A stretch of DNA of 41,596 nucleotides from a virus. Positions 7,945-17,500 of the stretch are shown in pieces. Where the stretch lies: positions 1 through 41,596 of the IMG/VR virus record IMGVR_UViG_3300021959_000105. One strand, given 5' to 3'. Position 1 is the first letter of the stretch; each line of letters starts with the position of its first letter. The notes beneath the pieces are model-generated. The model worked only from the letters and a program-made list of their open reading frames with translations, was not told the origin of the DNA and made no database searches. Made by a program: the position numbers and the translations under genes.

Positions 7945-8376
7945 ATGACAGAACAAGAAAACAAATCAGTATCACTAGCGAGTTTATTAACTCCAAGCAA
8001 AACAGTAGCAGTAGACTATCCCAGCATGCCTGGATTCTCTGTTGACCTTTGCTATCTAGCAAGGGAAGAATTACTAAAACTACGAAGTCGTTGTCTTTCA
8101 CAAAAGTTTAATCGTAAAACAAGAGCATTTGATGAACAACTCGACGAAGATAAGTTTTTAGTAGAGTACGTAAAAGCTGTAATCAAAGGATGGAAAGGCT
8201 TAAAATATTCTTACCTCGAAGAGCTTCTATTGGTGGACATTAGTAGTCTTGATCCCGACGATGAACTTATATTTACTCAAGAAAATGCTGAAACGCTGAT
8301 GAAAAACGCAGCGGATTTCGACACTTGGGTTACAGAAGTAACAGGTGATCTAGAAAATTTTACCAGAGCCAAGTAA
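7945..8376 (+). CDS. Tail assembly chaperone (lambda gpG-like)
   Basis: 143 residues, lying between tail tube and tape measure, where long-tailed phages encode the chaperone that coats the tape measure protein. It is largely helical and acidic, with a conserved-looking middle (YLAREELLKLRSRCLSQKFN, then DEDKFLVEYVKAVIKGWKGL). The 3' end holds a slippery heptamer and stem-loop from which a minority of ribosomes shift by -1 into the next segment. The normal product stops at TAA 8374-8376. Confidence 0.85.
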   Translation: MTEQENKSVSLASLLTPSKTVAVDYPSMPGFSVDLCYLAREELLKLRSRCLSQKFNRKTRAFDEQLDEDKFLVEYVKAVIKGWKGLKYSYLEELLLVDISSLDPDDELIFTQENAETLMKNAADFDTWVTEVTGDLENFTRAK

Positions 8377-8394
8377 CTCAAATACTTGGTCTCT
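8355..8394 (+). promoter_or_regulatory. Programmed -1 ribosomal frameshift signal
   Basis: The heptamer A AAT TTT (8355-8361) is in the correct phase for tandem slippage: zero-frame codons AAT TTT re-pair as AAA TTT. Downstream, CCAAGTA (8369-8375) pairs with TACTTGG (8383-8389) around a 7-base loop, extended by AGAG (8365-8368) with CTCT (8391-8394) across one bulged T. The zero-frame stop is inside the hairpin. The -1 frame is closed just upstream by TGA at 8346-8348, so the shift must occur within 8349-8376, where this is the only good slip site. Confidence 0.88.
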
Positions 8395-8780
8395 TAGACA
8401 AACAATATAAAGACGGACAACTAGCTTTTGACACTTACATAGATTTATGTGAGCAACGAGGAGAGGACCCCGACTTTAATGAAATGCCACCGACTACCGA
8501 GGATTATCCTATGGAAGTTCAGGTGGCTTTTTTATTGCACGACCTTTTACCAGATCGCTGGGAAGGTATGAGTGGTTCTTATATGGGAAAAGATTTTTCC
8601 TGTATGGGAAGTCTATTTGACATATGGGAAGTAGAAGATAAAAAAAGTTGCTTGTATTTTATAAAGCATATTGAAGCAAGAAATACAAATAAAGTAAATA
8701 AATCTCAAGAACGAAAACGAAAAGCTTCCGAAAGTAAAGCTAAAGCTGGTGGAAAATCAGGAATTAACGTACAAGGCTAA
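8361..8780 (+). CDS. T-segment of tail assembly chaperone, made by -1 frameshift (gpGT-like)
   Basis: After slippage the new frame reads YQSQVTQILGLLDKQYKDGQ and stays open to TAA at 8778-8780, adding 139 residues to the first 139 of the upstream gene (278-residue fusion). The ATG at 8484 inside it has no good ribosome site and is unlikely to be the real start. The segment has acidic and hydrophobic helices (MEVQVAFLLHDLLPDRWEG) and a basic Lys/Ser/Ala tail. In lambda the T part binds the tail tube protein while G binds the tape measure. The stop overlaps the tape measure start (TAATG). Confidence 0.85.
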   Translation, partial: YQSQVTQILGLLDKQYKDGQLAFDTYIDLCEQRGEDPDFNEMPPTTEDYPMEVQVAFLLHDLLPDRWEGMSGSYMGKDFSCMGSLFDIWEVEDKKSCLYFIKHIEARNTNKVNKSQERKRKASESKAKAGGKSGINVQG

Positions 8781-11700
8781 TGGCAAAAAAAGACGAAATA
8801 AAGATAAAGATTAATGTCGACGGCAAGGACATTGAACTTACAAAAAAACAGGCAAAACAACTAGGTAAAGACCTAGATAAAACAGGTACTTCTGCGCATT
8901 CTGCAGATAGACGATTAAAAGGTGCTGCTCAGGCATCTTCAAACACAACTAAAAACTTCTCTAAGATGGCTCAGGGCATCTCAGGAGGACTTGTGCCTGC
9001 ATATGCTACCTTAGCCGCTAATATATTTGCCATTGGAGCAGCTTTTAGATTCTTACAAAGTGCTGCAGACTTTAGAATATTAACACAAGGACAAGCAGAA
9101 TACGCTCAAAGAACAGGACAAAATTTAGCAATTATGACTCGTCAACTACAAGCAGCTACCGATGGTCAGTTAGCGTTTGCAGATGCGGCTCAATCAGTAG
9201 CGATTGGAACAGCCGCAGGACTTTCAATCAAACAAATTAATCAACTAGGTGTTGTTGCAAAAAATGCATCACTTATGTTAGGTCGAGATCTTACAGATTC
9301 ATTTAATAGATTAGTAAGAGGTGCTGTAAAAGCAGAACCAGAACTATTAGATGAATTAGGTATTATTCTACGACTCGAAACCGCATCAGAAAAGTATGCG
9401 CTCGCTTTAGGTAAAAACAAAGACCAATTAAATATATTTGAAAAATCTCAAGCAGTTGTAAACGAAGTTTTAGAACAAGGTTTAGAAAAGTTTGGTGGAG
9501 TAGAAACTCAAACAAACTCATTAACAAAATTAGCAAAATCATTTGATGACTTAGTAAACTCTATTAAGGGTGCAATTGGACCTTTTGCAGAATTTATGGC
9601 AACGGCCTTATCTCAAAACACAGCAGCAACGGCGGGTATGGGGCTATTAGCAGGAGGGAGTGTTATTAGCGCTCTAACACCTAAACCTACACCAATTGAT
9701 GCCGTTGGACTACAAGGAGGTGCACGTTCTGGAATACAAGGTATGTTATCGAAGGCAGGACAAGAAAAATTCGGAGCTTTAGACAGTCCTAAAGCTATTG
9801 CACAGTTTGAAACAGCAATGAGCCGTAAACAATCATCTTTTTTAAACTATTCTACCTTTGTACAACATGAAGGCAAAAGAATGGCTTCTATTTTAAAAGT
9901 TCAACAACATCAGTCACAATTAGACTCTGCAGGTATGTTCAAAAGAATGAGACTTAACTGGAAAATAGAAATGGAACTAATGGTTGCAGAGCATGGAAAA
10001 GCAATGGGACGAATCAAAATGGCAGGAAGAACTCTATTAAAAGGAGTAGCTCTTTTAGGTTATGTAGGATTGTTTATAAGTTTAACAGCAATGGCAGCCC
10101 AGTATTTTGATATGTCATCTGAGGCTGAGCAAAAAGCAAAAGCAGCTTCAAAAGAATTTGGTAACTTATTTTCTAAAAATGCAGAAGATTTAGAGGAGAT
10201 GATTGATGGATTAAAAACTTATGACTCACTGCTAACAAATGCGTTACAAACCTCAAGAGCACTATCAAATATAGACTATAGTCAAATAACAAAAGCTTTT
10301 AGAGGAGGATTTGGAGGTTTACAGGAAACGGGCGGAGGTGTTGCAGGAAGAAATGCTTTTACAACTCATCTTATGAAATTAGGGGCAAGTGTAGGACTAG
10401 TATCTAGAGAAGATGCTACAATGAAAAAAACTTTAAGTGCTGGTCAATTTGAGGGAATGGAAGGAGTACTTTCTACGCTTAATACTCAAATGAAGTTGCT
10501 TACTGAAACAGGAGACGCACATAAAGAATTAGACGGAATAGCTACTGGCATAGAAAAAGTACTAGAATCTTTCCGCAAGGGTAGTAACGACCCTGAAAAA
10601 GATTTTGAAGCTTTAATGGGATTTGTAGATCAGCTTTCTGAGGGAACAATAGCAAGCAAAGCTATGAATAATTTAGCACAGACAACACAAATTATGACAA
10701 GTTCTGCTCAAGATTTTGCAAAAGCATTAAGTTCATTTAAGGCTCCGCAAACTCAACTAACTCGATTAACTTCAAATATAAAAGCTGTTGGAAATGCACT
10801 TACAGGAGTTGGAGAATCCTTTGCATCTGGAAATGTTAAAATGAAATTCAATAACGAAACAGGAACTTTATTTGATAAAGCAACAATGGATATGCTTCAT
10901 ACATTCTTAACTCCAGAACAGTTAGCAGGAATGGACGCCGATATGAGTACGCTTAGAGATATGGCAGGGGGATCGGGACCAAGCAAATTCAGTGACAAAC
11001 AAGTCGCAGCACAAGGAGGAGCATTTATTGCTAAATATGGCGAACTAGTAGAGGCCGAAGCAAAACGATTACATGATGTAGAAATGAAAATGATCACAGG
11101 AAAACTTGAGCTAGAAACGGCACTTCTTGATCGAACAATGGGTCAATCAAAAATGAGAGCAGGACAAATGGCAAAAGAAGGAAAAATACTAGAACTTCAA
11201 AGACAGCAAGCCGACGCAATGACACTAATCCAAGAAATAAAAGATAAAGATGGAACTAAAGATCACGCACAAATAGCACTGGAAAACGAAAAACTAAACA
11301 ATATAAATGCTAAAATACGAAAAGCAAAAATGGAAGCAAGCGCTTTACACCAAGTACAGCAAGCTTTCCGAGATTCTTTTGAATCAAGCATGGCAACAGC
11401 TTTCCAAAGTATTATAGAGGGTACTTCAAACATGAAAGACGCTTTCTTAAGTATGACAAAATCAATACTATCAGCAATGGCACAAGTACTTGCTCAACAA
11501 GCAGCAATTGCAATCATGGGGTCTATACCTTTCTTTCCCGGACTTGGACCAACAGGTAGAGATGGAGGCATAATGAAGTCTCCCGGGTATCGTTCCTTTA
11601 GCGGCGGCGGAGTAGCAAGTGGACCAGACTCTGGGTATGCAGCAACACTTCACGGAACAGAAGCAGTCGTACCACTTCCAAACGGAAACAGTATACCAGT

Positions 11701-11881
11701 AGAAATGTCTGGAGGCTCAGGTGTAAACAATGTTAGTGTAAATGTAAATATGACAACAGGAGAATCTTCTAGCACAGGAGACGGAGAAGAAGCTTATGCC
11801 ATGGGAAGAGCAATATCAACAGCAGTAACAAACGAAATATCAAAACAACAACGACCAGGCGGCTTATTAAGCCCTTATTAA
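8780..11881 (+). CDS. Tail tape measure protein (lambda H-like)
   Basis: 1033 residues, by far the largest gene of the shaft module; its length sets tail length. The N-terminal part is Lys-rich and helical. Hydrophobic helices lie at about 69-91 (VPAYATLAANIFAIGAAFRF) and about 419-443 (KGVALLGYVGLFISLTAMAA), as expected for a protein that enters the host membrane during ejection. Residues about 760-900 are long charged helices. The C-terminus carries the usual motif, Gly-rich and then SGYAATLHGTEAVVPLPNGN (about 951-970). No lysozyme, peptidase M23 or NlpC motif was noticed. It shares one base with the chaperone stop, so it is probably coupled to arrival of frameshifted ribosomes. Confidence 0.93.
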   Translation: MAKKDEIKIKINVDGKDIELTKKQAKQLGKDLDKTGTSAHSADRRLKGAAQASSNTTKNFSKMAQGISGGLVPAYATLAANIFAIGAAFRFLQSAADFRILTQGQAEYAQRTGQNLAIMTRQLQAATDGQLAFADAAQSVAIGTAAGLSIKQINQLGVVAKNASLMLGRDLTDSFNRLVRGAVKAEPELLDELGIILRLETASEKYALALGKNKDQLNIFEKSQAVVNEVLEQGLEKFGGVETQTNSLTKLAKSFDDLVNSIKGAIGPFAEFMATALSQNTAATAGMGLLAGGSVISALTPKPTPIDAVGLQGGARSGIQGMLSKAGQEKFGALDSPKAIAQFETAMSRKQSSFLNYSTFVQHEGKRMASILKVQQHQSQLDSAGMFKRMRLNWKIEMELMVAEHGKAMGRIKMAGRTLLKGVALLGYVGLFISLTAMAAQYFDMSSEAEQKAKAASKEFGNLFSKNAEDLEEMIDGLKTYDSLLTNALQTSRALSNIDYSQITKAFRGGFGGLQETGGGVAGRNAFTTHLMKLGASVGLVSREDATMKKTLSAGQFEGMEGVLSTLNTQMKLLTETGDAHKELDGIATGIEKVLESFRKGSNDPEKDFEALMGFVDQLSEGTIASKAMNNLAQTTQIMTSSAQDFAKALSSFKAPQTQLTRLTSNIKAVGNALTGVGESFASGNVKMKFNNETGTLFDKATMDMLHTFLTPEQLAGMDADMSTLRDMAGGSGPSKFSDKQVAAQGGAFIAKYGELVEAEAKRLHDVEMKMITGKLELETALLDRTMGQSKMRAGQMAKEGKILELQRQQADAMTLIQEIKDKDGTKDHAQIALENEKLNNINAKIRKAKMEASALHQVQQAFRDSFESSMATAFQSIIEGTSNMKDAFLSMTKSILSAMAQVLAQQAAIAIMGSIPFFPGLGPTGRDGGIMKSPGYRSFSGGGVASGPDSGYAATLHGTEAVVPLPNGNSIPVEMSGGSGVNNVSVNVNMTTGESSSTGDGEEAYAMGRAISTAVTNEISKQQRPGGLLSPY

Positions 11882-11887
11882 TAGATC

Positions 11888-12283
11888 ATGGCATTTGGAA
11901 TATATAAAGCAGACAACGGAAATATAACAGGATTCTCTGCACCTGTACAACCAGACAAAGGACTTTCTCGATCTAATACTCCAAGAGTGCTATTAGCAAA
12001 CTTCGGAGATGGGTATGAACAACGACTCGCAGACGGAATCAATGTACTAGATCAAAATATGACCATATCTTTCTCTACAAGACCAAAAGCAGAAATAGAT
12101 GATCTTGTAGCATTTTTTGAAAGCTTGAAAGGAGTAAGTAAATTTAAATTTAACTTAGAAGATAGTAACGAAGGGTCTAGCACGGAAACAATTTTATGTG
12201 TTTGTCCTTCTTGGAGTCAAACTTGGGCTTTTGACAATTTTTATACTTTAACAGCAACATTTAGGAGAGTTTACGAGTCATGA
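11888..12283 (+). CDS. Minor tail protein M-like
   Basis: 131 residues, usual family length. Motifs of the lambda gpM family can be read: PRVLLANFGDGYEQRLADGI (about 33-52), MTISFSTRPKAEIDDLVAFF, GVSKFKFNLED, and the closing strand FYTLTATFRRVYES. It joins the tail tube to the tip complex. ATGA overlap with the next gene (12280-12283) matches M-L coupling seen in lambda-type tails. Confidence 0.9.
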   Translation: MAFGIYKADNGNITGFSAPVQPDKGLSRSNTPRVLLANFGDGYEQRLADGINVLDQNMTISFSTRPKAEIDDLVAFFESLKGVSKFKFNLEDSNEGSSTETILCVCPSWSQTWAFDNFYTLTATFRRVYES

Positions 12284-13515
12284 CATTAACAAGCGATTTT
12301 CAGAAACAGTCACCAGGTTCGGAACTTGTTGAACTTTTTGAAATAGAAAAACCAGACGGAACTTTTGCATACTTTACAAGAGGAGAAGATTCTGATGGTT
12401 CATCTTTGCAGCTATATGATTATAGCTCAAATAGTACTTTAAGAACATATGCTCCGTGCCCAATTACAATGGACGGCTTTGATATAAAAGTAACAGGAGC
12501 CATGGCAAGACCTGTTTTCAATGTTGCAATTCTAGATAACACATTTTCTACAGCAGTAGGAACAACAGATTACGATACTTTACTAGGCAAAAAAGTAATA
12601 CGTCGTGTTACTTTAAAAAGATATCTACAAGGAGAAGCCTCTGATGCAGGCTCAGGAAATACTCCAGTAGAATTTACAAGACAAGTTTGGACGATATCAA
12701 AAATAAATGCAAGAGATGCTACAGTTGTTTCTTTCGAATTGACTTCTCCCTTTGACATACAAGGAGTAAATATACCTGCCAGAGAAATTGTATCAAATGC
12801 ATGTCCTTGGGAATATACAGGAGCAAGCCCAGACTTAGCTGAACATACAAAGTGTGGGGGATGTACTTGGGATCGACAAGGTAAATTTACTCGTCAAAAT
12901 TATACTAATACAGGAACAGCAGCAAACGGAGTAGAGCATACAGTATATGTCACCGTAGACAATGAATATATTGTACCAGCAAGCGGAAGTTTTACAAATT
13001 ATACAGCTGCAGCTGGGTCCGCTAGCTTCGCATTAGGAGCTTATATAACAACAACAGGAACAGCTGTCAAAGTAAATCCAAACGGTTCTTTAGCAGCAGG
13101 AACTTCTATACTAGAATATTGGGTAGTAAATATTGCAGGCACAAAAACAGCACTCGGAACACCTGCGGATACAAACGCAAAATTTGACAGAGTAAGAGTA
13201 CACCAAGGGGCATACTCAGCAAGCACAACTTATAATGCTTTTACAGATGATAAATTAAATGATATTGTTACTTTTGCAAGTTCGGGTCTAACCCATGTTT
13301 GGAAGACAAAAGGTACACACGCAGGAAATACTCCAGGCTTTAGTGATTTTTGGAAAAGAGCAGATGAATGTGGAAAAACATTAAAATCTTGTGGAAAACG
13401 ATTTGGATTTTCCCCCGCAGATGCAACTACAGCAGCCTCAAGAGCAACAGCAGGAATCAATACTACAGTAACATTACCATTTGGAGCTTTTCCAGGCTCA
13501 AAGAACTTTAATTGA
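12280..13515 (+). CDS. Minor tail protein L-like, Fe-S cluster tip protein with large insertion
   Basis: 411 residues, well above the about 230 of lambda gpL. The N-terminal domain (SPGSELVELFEIEKPDG, FDIKVTGAMARPVFNVAIL, QVWTISKINARDATVVSFEL) matches the family. Cysteines C175 (NACPWEYTG), C192 and C195 (KCGGCTW), C364 and C371 (ECGKTLKSCGKRFG) form the cluster-binding set; the seven-residue step between the last two is as in lambda gpL. Between C195 and C364 lie about 146 extra residues, including the Tyr/Trp-rich pattern GAYSASTTYNAF and HVWKTKGTHAGNTPGFSDFW, reminiscent of small chitin/carbohydrate-binding modules. The gene ends LPFGAFPGSKNFN, typical for the family. Confidence 0.88.
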   Translation: MTLTSDFQKQSPGSELVELFEIEKPDGTFAYFTRGEDSDGSSLQLYDYSSNSTLRTYAPCPITMDGFDIKVTGAMARPVFNVAILDNTFSTAVGTTDYDTLLGKKVIRRVTLKRYLQGEASDAGSGNTPVEFTRQVWTISKINARDATVVSFELTSPFDIQGVNIPAREIVSNACPWEYTGASPDLAEHTKCGGCTWDRQGKFTRQNYTNTGTAANGVEHTVYVTVDNEYIVPASGSFTNYTAAAGSASFALGAYITTTGTAVKVNPNGSLAAGTSILEYWVVNIAGTKTALGTPADTNAKFDRVRVHQGAYSASTTYNAFTDDKLNDIVTFASSGLTHVWKTKGTHAGNTPGFSDFWKRADECGKTLKSCGKRFGFSPADATTAASRATAGINTTVTLPFGAFPGSKNFN

Positions 13516-13832
13516 AATTTCTCGATGAAATATTTGCTCAGGCAGCTGCCGAGGCACCTCGTGAAATGTGTGGACTTATTGTTGAGGAAAATGATGAAGA
13601 AAAATATATTCCTTGTGAGAATATATCCACAGAAGAAAATCAATTTGAAATTGACGTAAAAGTTTTAGGCAAGTATCAGTTAATTTCTAAAATAAAATAT
13701 ATAGTCCATAGTCACTACAACCAAAATTGTCATCCGAGCAAGTATGACAAAGACATGGCAAAAGCATTACAGATACCATATTTAATCGTATCATACCCAG
13801 ATAAAGGAGTAGAAATATATGACCCACGTTAA
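13512..13832 (+). CDS. JAMM/MPN metalloprotease-like tail protein (K N-terminal domain)
   Basis: 106 residues. The start is best read as TTG at 13512, overlapping the upstream TGA by four bases (TTGA); the next in-frame ATG is residue 19, inside the domain. A full JAMM motif is present: E18 (REMCGLI), H66-S-H68, seven residues, S76, two residues, D79. These are zinc and catalytic residues of the family. Lambda gpK joins such a domain to an NlpC/P60 peptidoglycan hydrolase; here only the JAMM half exists and no NlpC/P60 gene follows. Its position between L and I fits K. Its substrate is unknown; it may trim a tail tip protein or act at the cell wall. Confidence 0.85.
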   Translation: MKFLDEIFAQAAAEAPREMCGLIVEENDEEKYIPCENISTEENQFEIDVKVLGKYQLISKIKYIVHSHYNQNCHPSKYDKDMAKALQIPYLIVSYPDKGVEIYDPR

Positions 13833-14598
13833 GCTAATGGGAGAACTCGGAGAAAAGTTCGGAACGGACTGGCATATGGCCACGTCCAGCTTTCGTGATA
13901 TATTTAAACTTATAGACTGTCAGACAGAAGGCTTCAAAGACTATATTAGAGAAAGTGCAAATAAAGGAATTGATTTTGACATACTCAATGGAGAAGATTT
14001 TTTAGAAGATGGGTATTCAGTCATGTTAGAAAAGCCTCAAGATCTTGTAATTATAACCCCAATTGCAGCCGGAGCAGGAGCAAGCGATATATTCAAAATA
14101 ATAATAGGAGTAGTCCTATTTTGGTTTGGACCAGGTTGGATAGAAGGATTAACAGCAGAGGCACAAGTAGCAGCGGGAGTTGCAAATACAACTGGAGTTA
14201 CTACACAAGCCTCTCAAATGGCTATAGCAACCTATGGAAAAGTAGCAGCTTGGGGAGTATCAACACTTGGAGTAGGGCTTGCAATGTCAGGTGTTGTAGG
14301 ATATATGACACCAGAAAGTCCTTCAGAAGCAGGAGACAGTTATCTCTTTGACGGACCGCAAAATAATACAAAACAAGGTGTTCCAGTTCCTTTACTCTAT
14401 GGACAACTCATAGTAGGCGGAGCAATTACAAATTTCGGATTTATAGATAGTAAAATAAGCTATCAACAAACAGGATATACAATTATTTCACCAGATTCAA
14501 GTTCACCTGCTGGCTCATACGGAGACTCAGGGCAAGATGCAGGCGGACATAACAAAGCAGGTGGTGGCGGTAATGGAGCGTCAGGACAGAAGAAATGA
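13819..14598 (+). CDS. Tail assembly protein I-like
   Basis: 259 residues. The start (MTHVKLMGELGEKFGTDWHM) and the short ubiquitin-like N-terminal domain ending near LVIITPIAAGAGASD match the lambda I family. Two hydrophobic stretches follow, about 86-107 (IFKIIIGVVLFWFGPGWI) and about 145-165 (AWGVSTLGVGLAMSGVVGYM). The family signature QGVPVPLLYGQLIVGGAITN is present near residue 190. The C-terminus is a Gly-rich tail. It overlaps the JAMM gene by 14 bases and J by ATGA at 14595-14598, so K-I-J are translationally coupled. It acts in tail tip assembly. Confidence 0.9.
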   Translation: MTHVKLMGELGEKFGTDWHMATSSFRDIFKLIDCQTEGFKDYIRESANKGIDFDILNGEDFLEDGYSVMLEKPQDLVIITPIAAGAGASDIFKIIIGVVLFWFGPGWIEGLTAEAQVAAGVANTTGVTTQASQMAIATYGKVAAWGVSTLGVGLAMSGVVGYMTPESPSEAGDSYLFDGPQNNTKQGVPVPLLYGQLIVGGAITNFGFIDSKISYQQTGYTIISPDSSSPAGSYGDSGQDAGGHNKAGGGGNGASGQKK

Positions 14599-17500
14599 AA
14601 AATTTAGGTAGATTTTATAACTTAACAAATGGTGGTCAAGCTGAAGGAGCAGGAACAAGCTCGGGCATAGTAAATAATCCAAACGAATATCAAACAGCTG
14701 TTGTATATGATCTTATATCAGAAGGTCCAATCGAAGGACTTGTAAATGGTACTGACTCTATTTATCTTGATAAAACTGCAGCAACCATTGGATCAATCGG
14801 AACAAAGCATAATATTGCAGAAAGTTTAGATGTTTCATTTACAGCAAGTTCTCTTACTATTGTAGATAATGTAAGTTCTATGTTTGATGGATTATCAACA
14901 AATGATGGGGACAGATTTATTACTATAGCAGGAGCAAAGAAAGCTATTACGAATGGACTTAGTATGGCAAAAGGAAGCTCAACAGTAACGGCAGGATCTA
15001 GCTTCTTTAATGCAAATGATCGTTATATACCTGGCACTGTTGATGGCATGAAACAATATGTAACAGTAGCAGGAGCAGGAGTAAATGGAGGAGTTCTTCG
15101 TTCAGAAATAATTGCCTTCACTTCAGCCACTTCTGTACAACTAGCTTTGCCAGCAGTAACAGCCGTATCAAACGTTAGTGGAACAGTAGATAAGGTCGGG
15201 AAAATAGCATCAATTACAAATGCTACAACAGCAGTAATCTCAAACATATCAGCACAAGGAACGGATGCACGAAATGTTGCAAATGTTACTGCTTTTACAA
15301 CTACCCCTAAATTAACACTTTCAGACACTCCTATTTATAATCATGGAGCATTCCAATATGCTTTTATGAATGGCTATAGAGATCAGCCTCTTCTTCAAAA
15401 CTTTGCAGGCATTGGTTCTGCTTCTATAGTTCACTCTGCAGGTACAGAAATAAATCAAACAGATCTATCTTCTATAACAGGAAGTGCGAGCAATGTAACA
15501 AGCGGTGGCTATACTACTGCTTCAGGAGATGCAACCGCATCTGCAACAACAATATCTGCCTCTACAATGGGAGTAACCAATCAACCAGAAGTAGATAAAC
15601 TTAAATTAACATTTAAGATGCCTACTCTTATTGCAACTAAAGCAAGCTCAGGCGATGAAGCAGTATGTCATATAGAATTACGAATATTTTTAGGGTTTAA
15701 ACGAGCAGGGGATTCTTCATTTACAGAAGTTCAAGTGTTCGGACCAACAAATGCACAAATTAGTGCTCGACCAGTTGGTAGTAGAACATCAAACTTTGAA
15801 GGAAGACATGGGATAAATACTGGGTTTATTCAAGCAGAAACAAAAGCACCCTTTATTGAAAGTTTTACAATTAATATGGAGGAATTTCAACCTTTCTCAG
15901 ACTTTCAAGTAAAAATAGAAAGAGTCAATCCAACAAATGCAAGACATGGCGACTACGATCATACAAATCCTTGTACTCTTACTTCAATCGAAGCAATAGT
16001 AGAGGACAAACTTTCATATCCGTTATCCGCTTATGGTGCACTTATATTTGATGCACAATCTTTTGGTAAATTACCTACTCGTGGATATGAAGTACGAGGA
16101 AGATTATTACAAGTACCTACAAACTATTTTCCACGAACTGAAGGAGATAGAAGTATTGCAGGATACGACAGAAATGTAAGTTCAGGCGCAGACGAAAATT
16201 CATACCAACAATGGGACGGAAACTTTCGAGGAGACAAAGCAACTTTTAATGGTGCACATATAAATCACCAGCCTGTATATACAGATAACCCAGCATGGGT
16301 ATTTTATGACTTAGTAACAAACGATAGATACGGAATTGGTAAATATATTGATTCAACACAAATAGACAAATACGAACTTTATAGAATTGCAAGATATTGT
16401 GATGAACTTGTAAGCGACGGACAGGGAGGAACTGAACCTCGATTTACTTGTAATTTATATCTAGCACAAGCAGCAGAAGCTCTAAAAGTACTAAAAGATG
16501 TTACAAGTGTATTTAGAGGAATGATGTTTTGGTTAAATGGGGAAATACAGTTCTCTCAAAATAGATTTCAAAGTCCTGTATATACTTTTTCAAAAGCTAA
16601 TGTAATCGCAGGAAAATTTGCATATACATCTACAAAATCTCAGTATAGAAGTAACCAAGTACGAGTAACATGGAATGATCCAGATGCTATGTATAAAAAA
16701 GCAGTAGAGATTGTTGAAGATACAAATAATATACTTGAGACTGGAAAGATAGTTTCAAAAGACATTGTTGCATTTGGATGCACATCAAAAGGACAAGCAC
16801 ATAGATTTGGTAAGTGGACTCTTCTTTCCGAGATCATGGAGACAGAAGGAATTAGTTTCGAAACTAGTTATAATGCAGGATTCCTAAAACCGGGAGACGT
16901 AGTAAATGTACAAGATGCAGATAGAGACCATATAAGATTCAGCGGAAGAACTTCTAGCAGTAATAGTACTACTACTATAAATGTAGATAGTGCAATAAAT
17001 CTATCCGGTGGCAATACTTTTGAACTTTCAATTGTATTTCCAAGTGGTGGAGCATTTCTTGGACAAGAAAGTGCAACAATTAATAGTGTTGCATATATAA
17101 GAGGCGACTATATTCCATCGGCAACAGTTGGCGGTAGTTTAGTAACTATTGATACAAGTGCAGAGGCTTCAAATGCAGTGGATGATAGTGGGAATGTATT
17201 AGTATTAAACTGGAATCCAAATAGTAGAGTTGAAACTAAAACTATTTCAAGCACAGGAAGTTCTGTAACTGCAATACAAGTATCAAGCGCATTTAGCGCT
17301 GCTCCAGCACAAGATATGCCTTGGGCAATAAAAGAGATAAAAGCAGATGGCTCACTTGATGCAGGTTCTGCAAAACAATATTTAATTACTGGTATCAATG
17401 AGTCCAATAAGGGCAGATATGAAATAACAGGTATAAAATATGAACCAAGTAAATTCGACTTAGTTGACAGAGGCTATGCACTACAACAAGATCAAACAAT

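Noticed and set aside
8484-8780. Independent 98-residue gene starting at ATG 8484
   Set aside because: The frame is open upstream to 8349 with good coding character and joins the chaperone through a slip site; no ribosome site precedes 8484.
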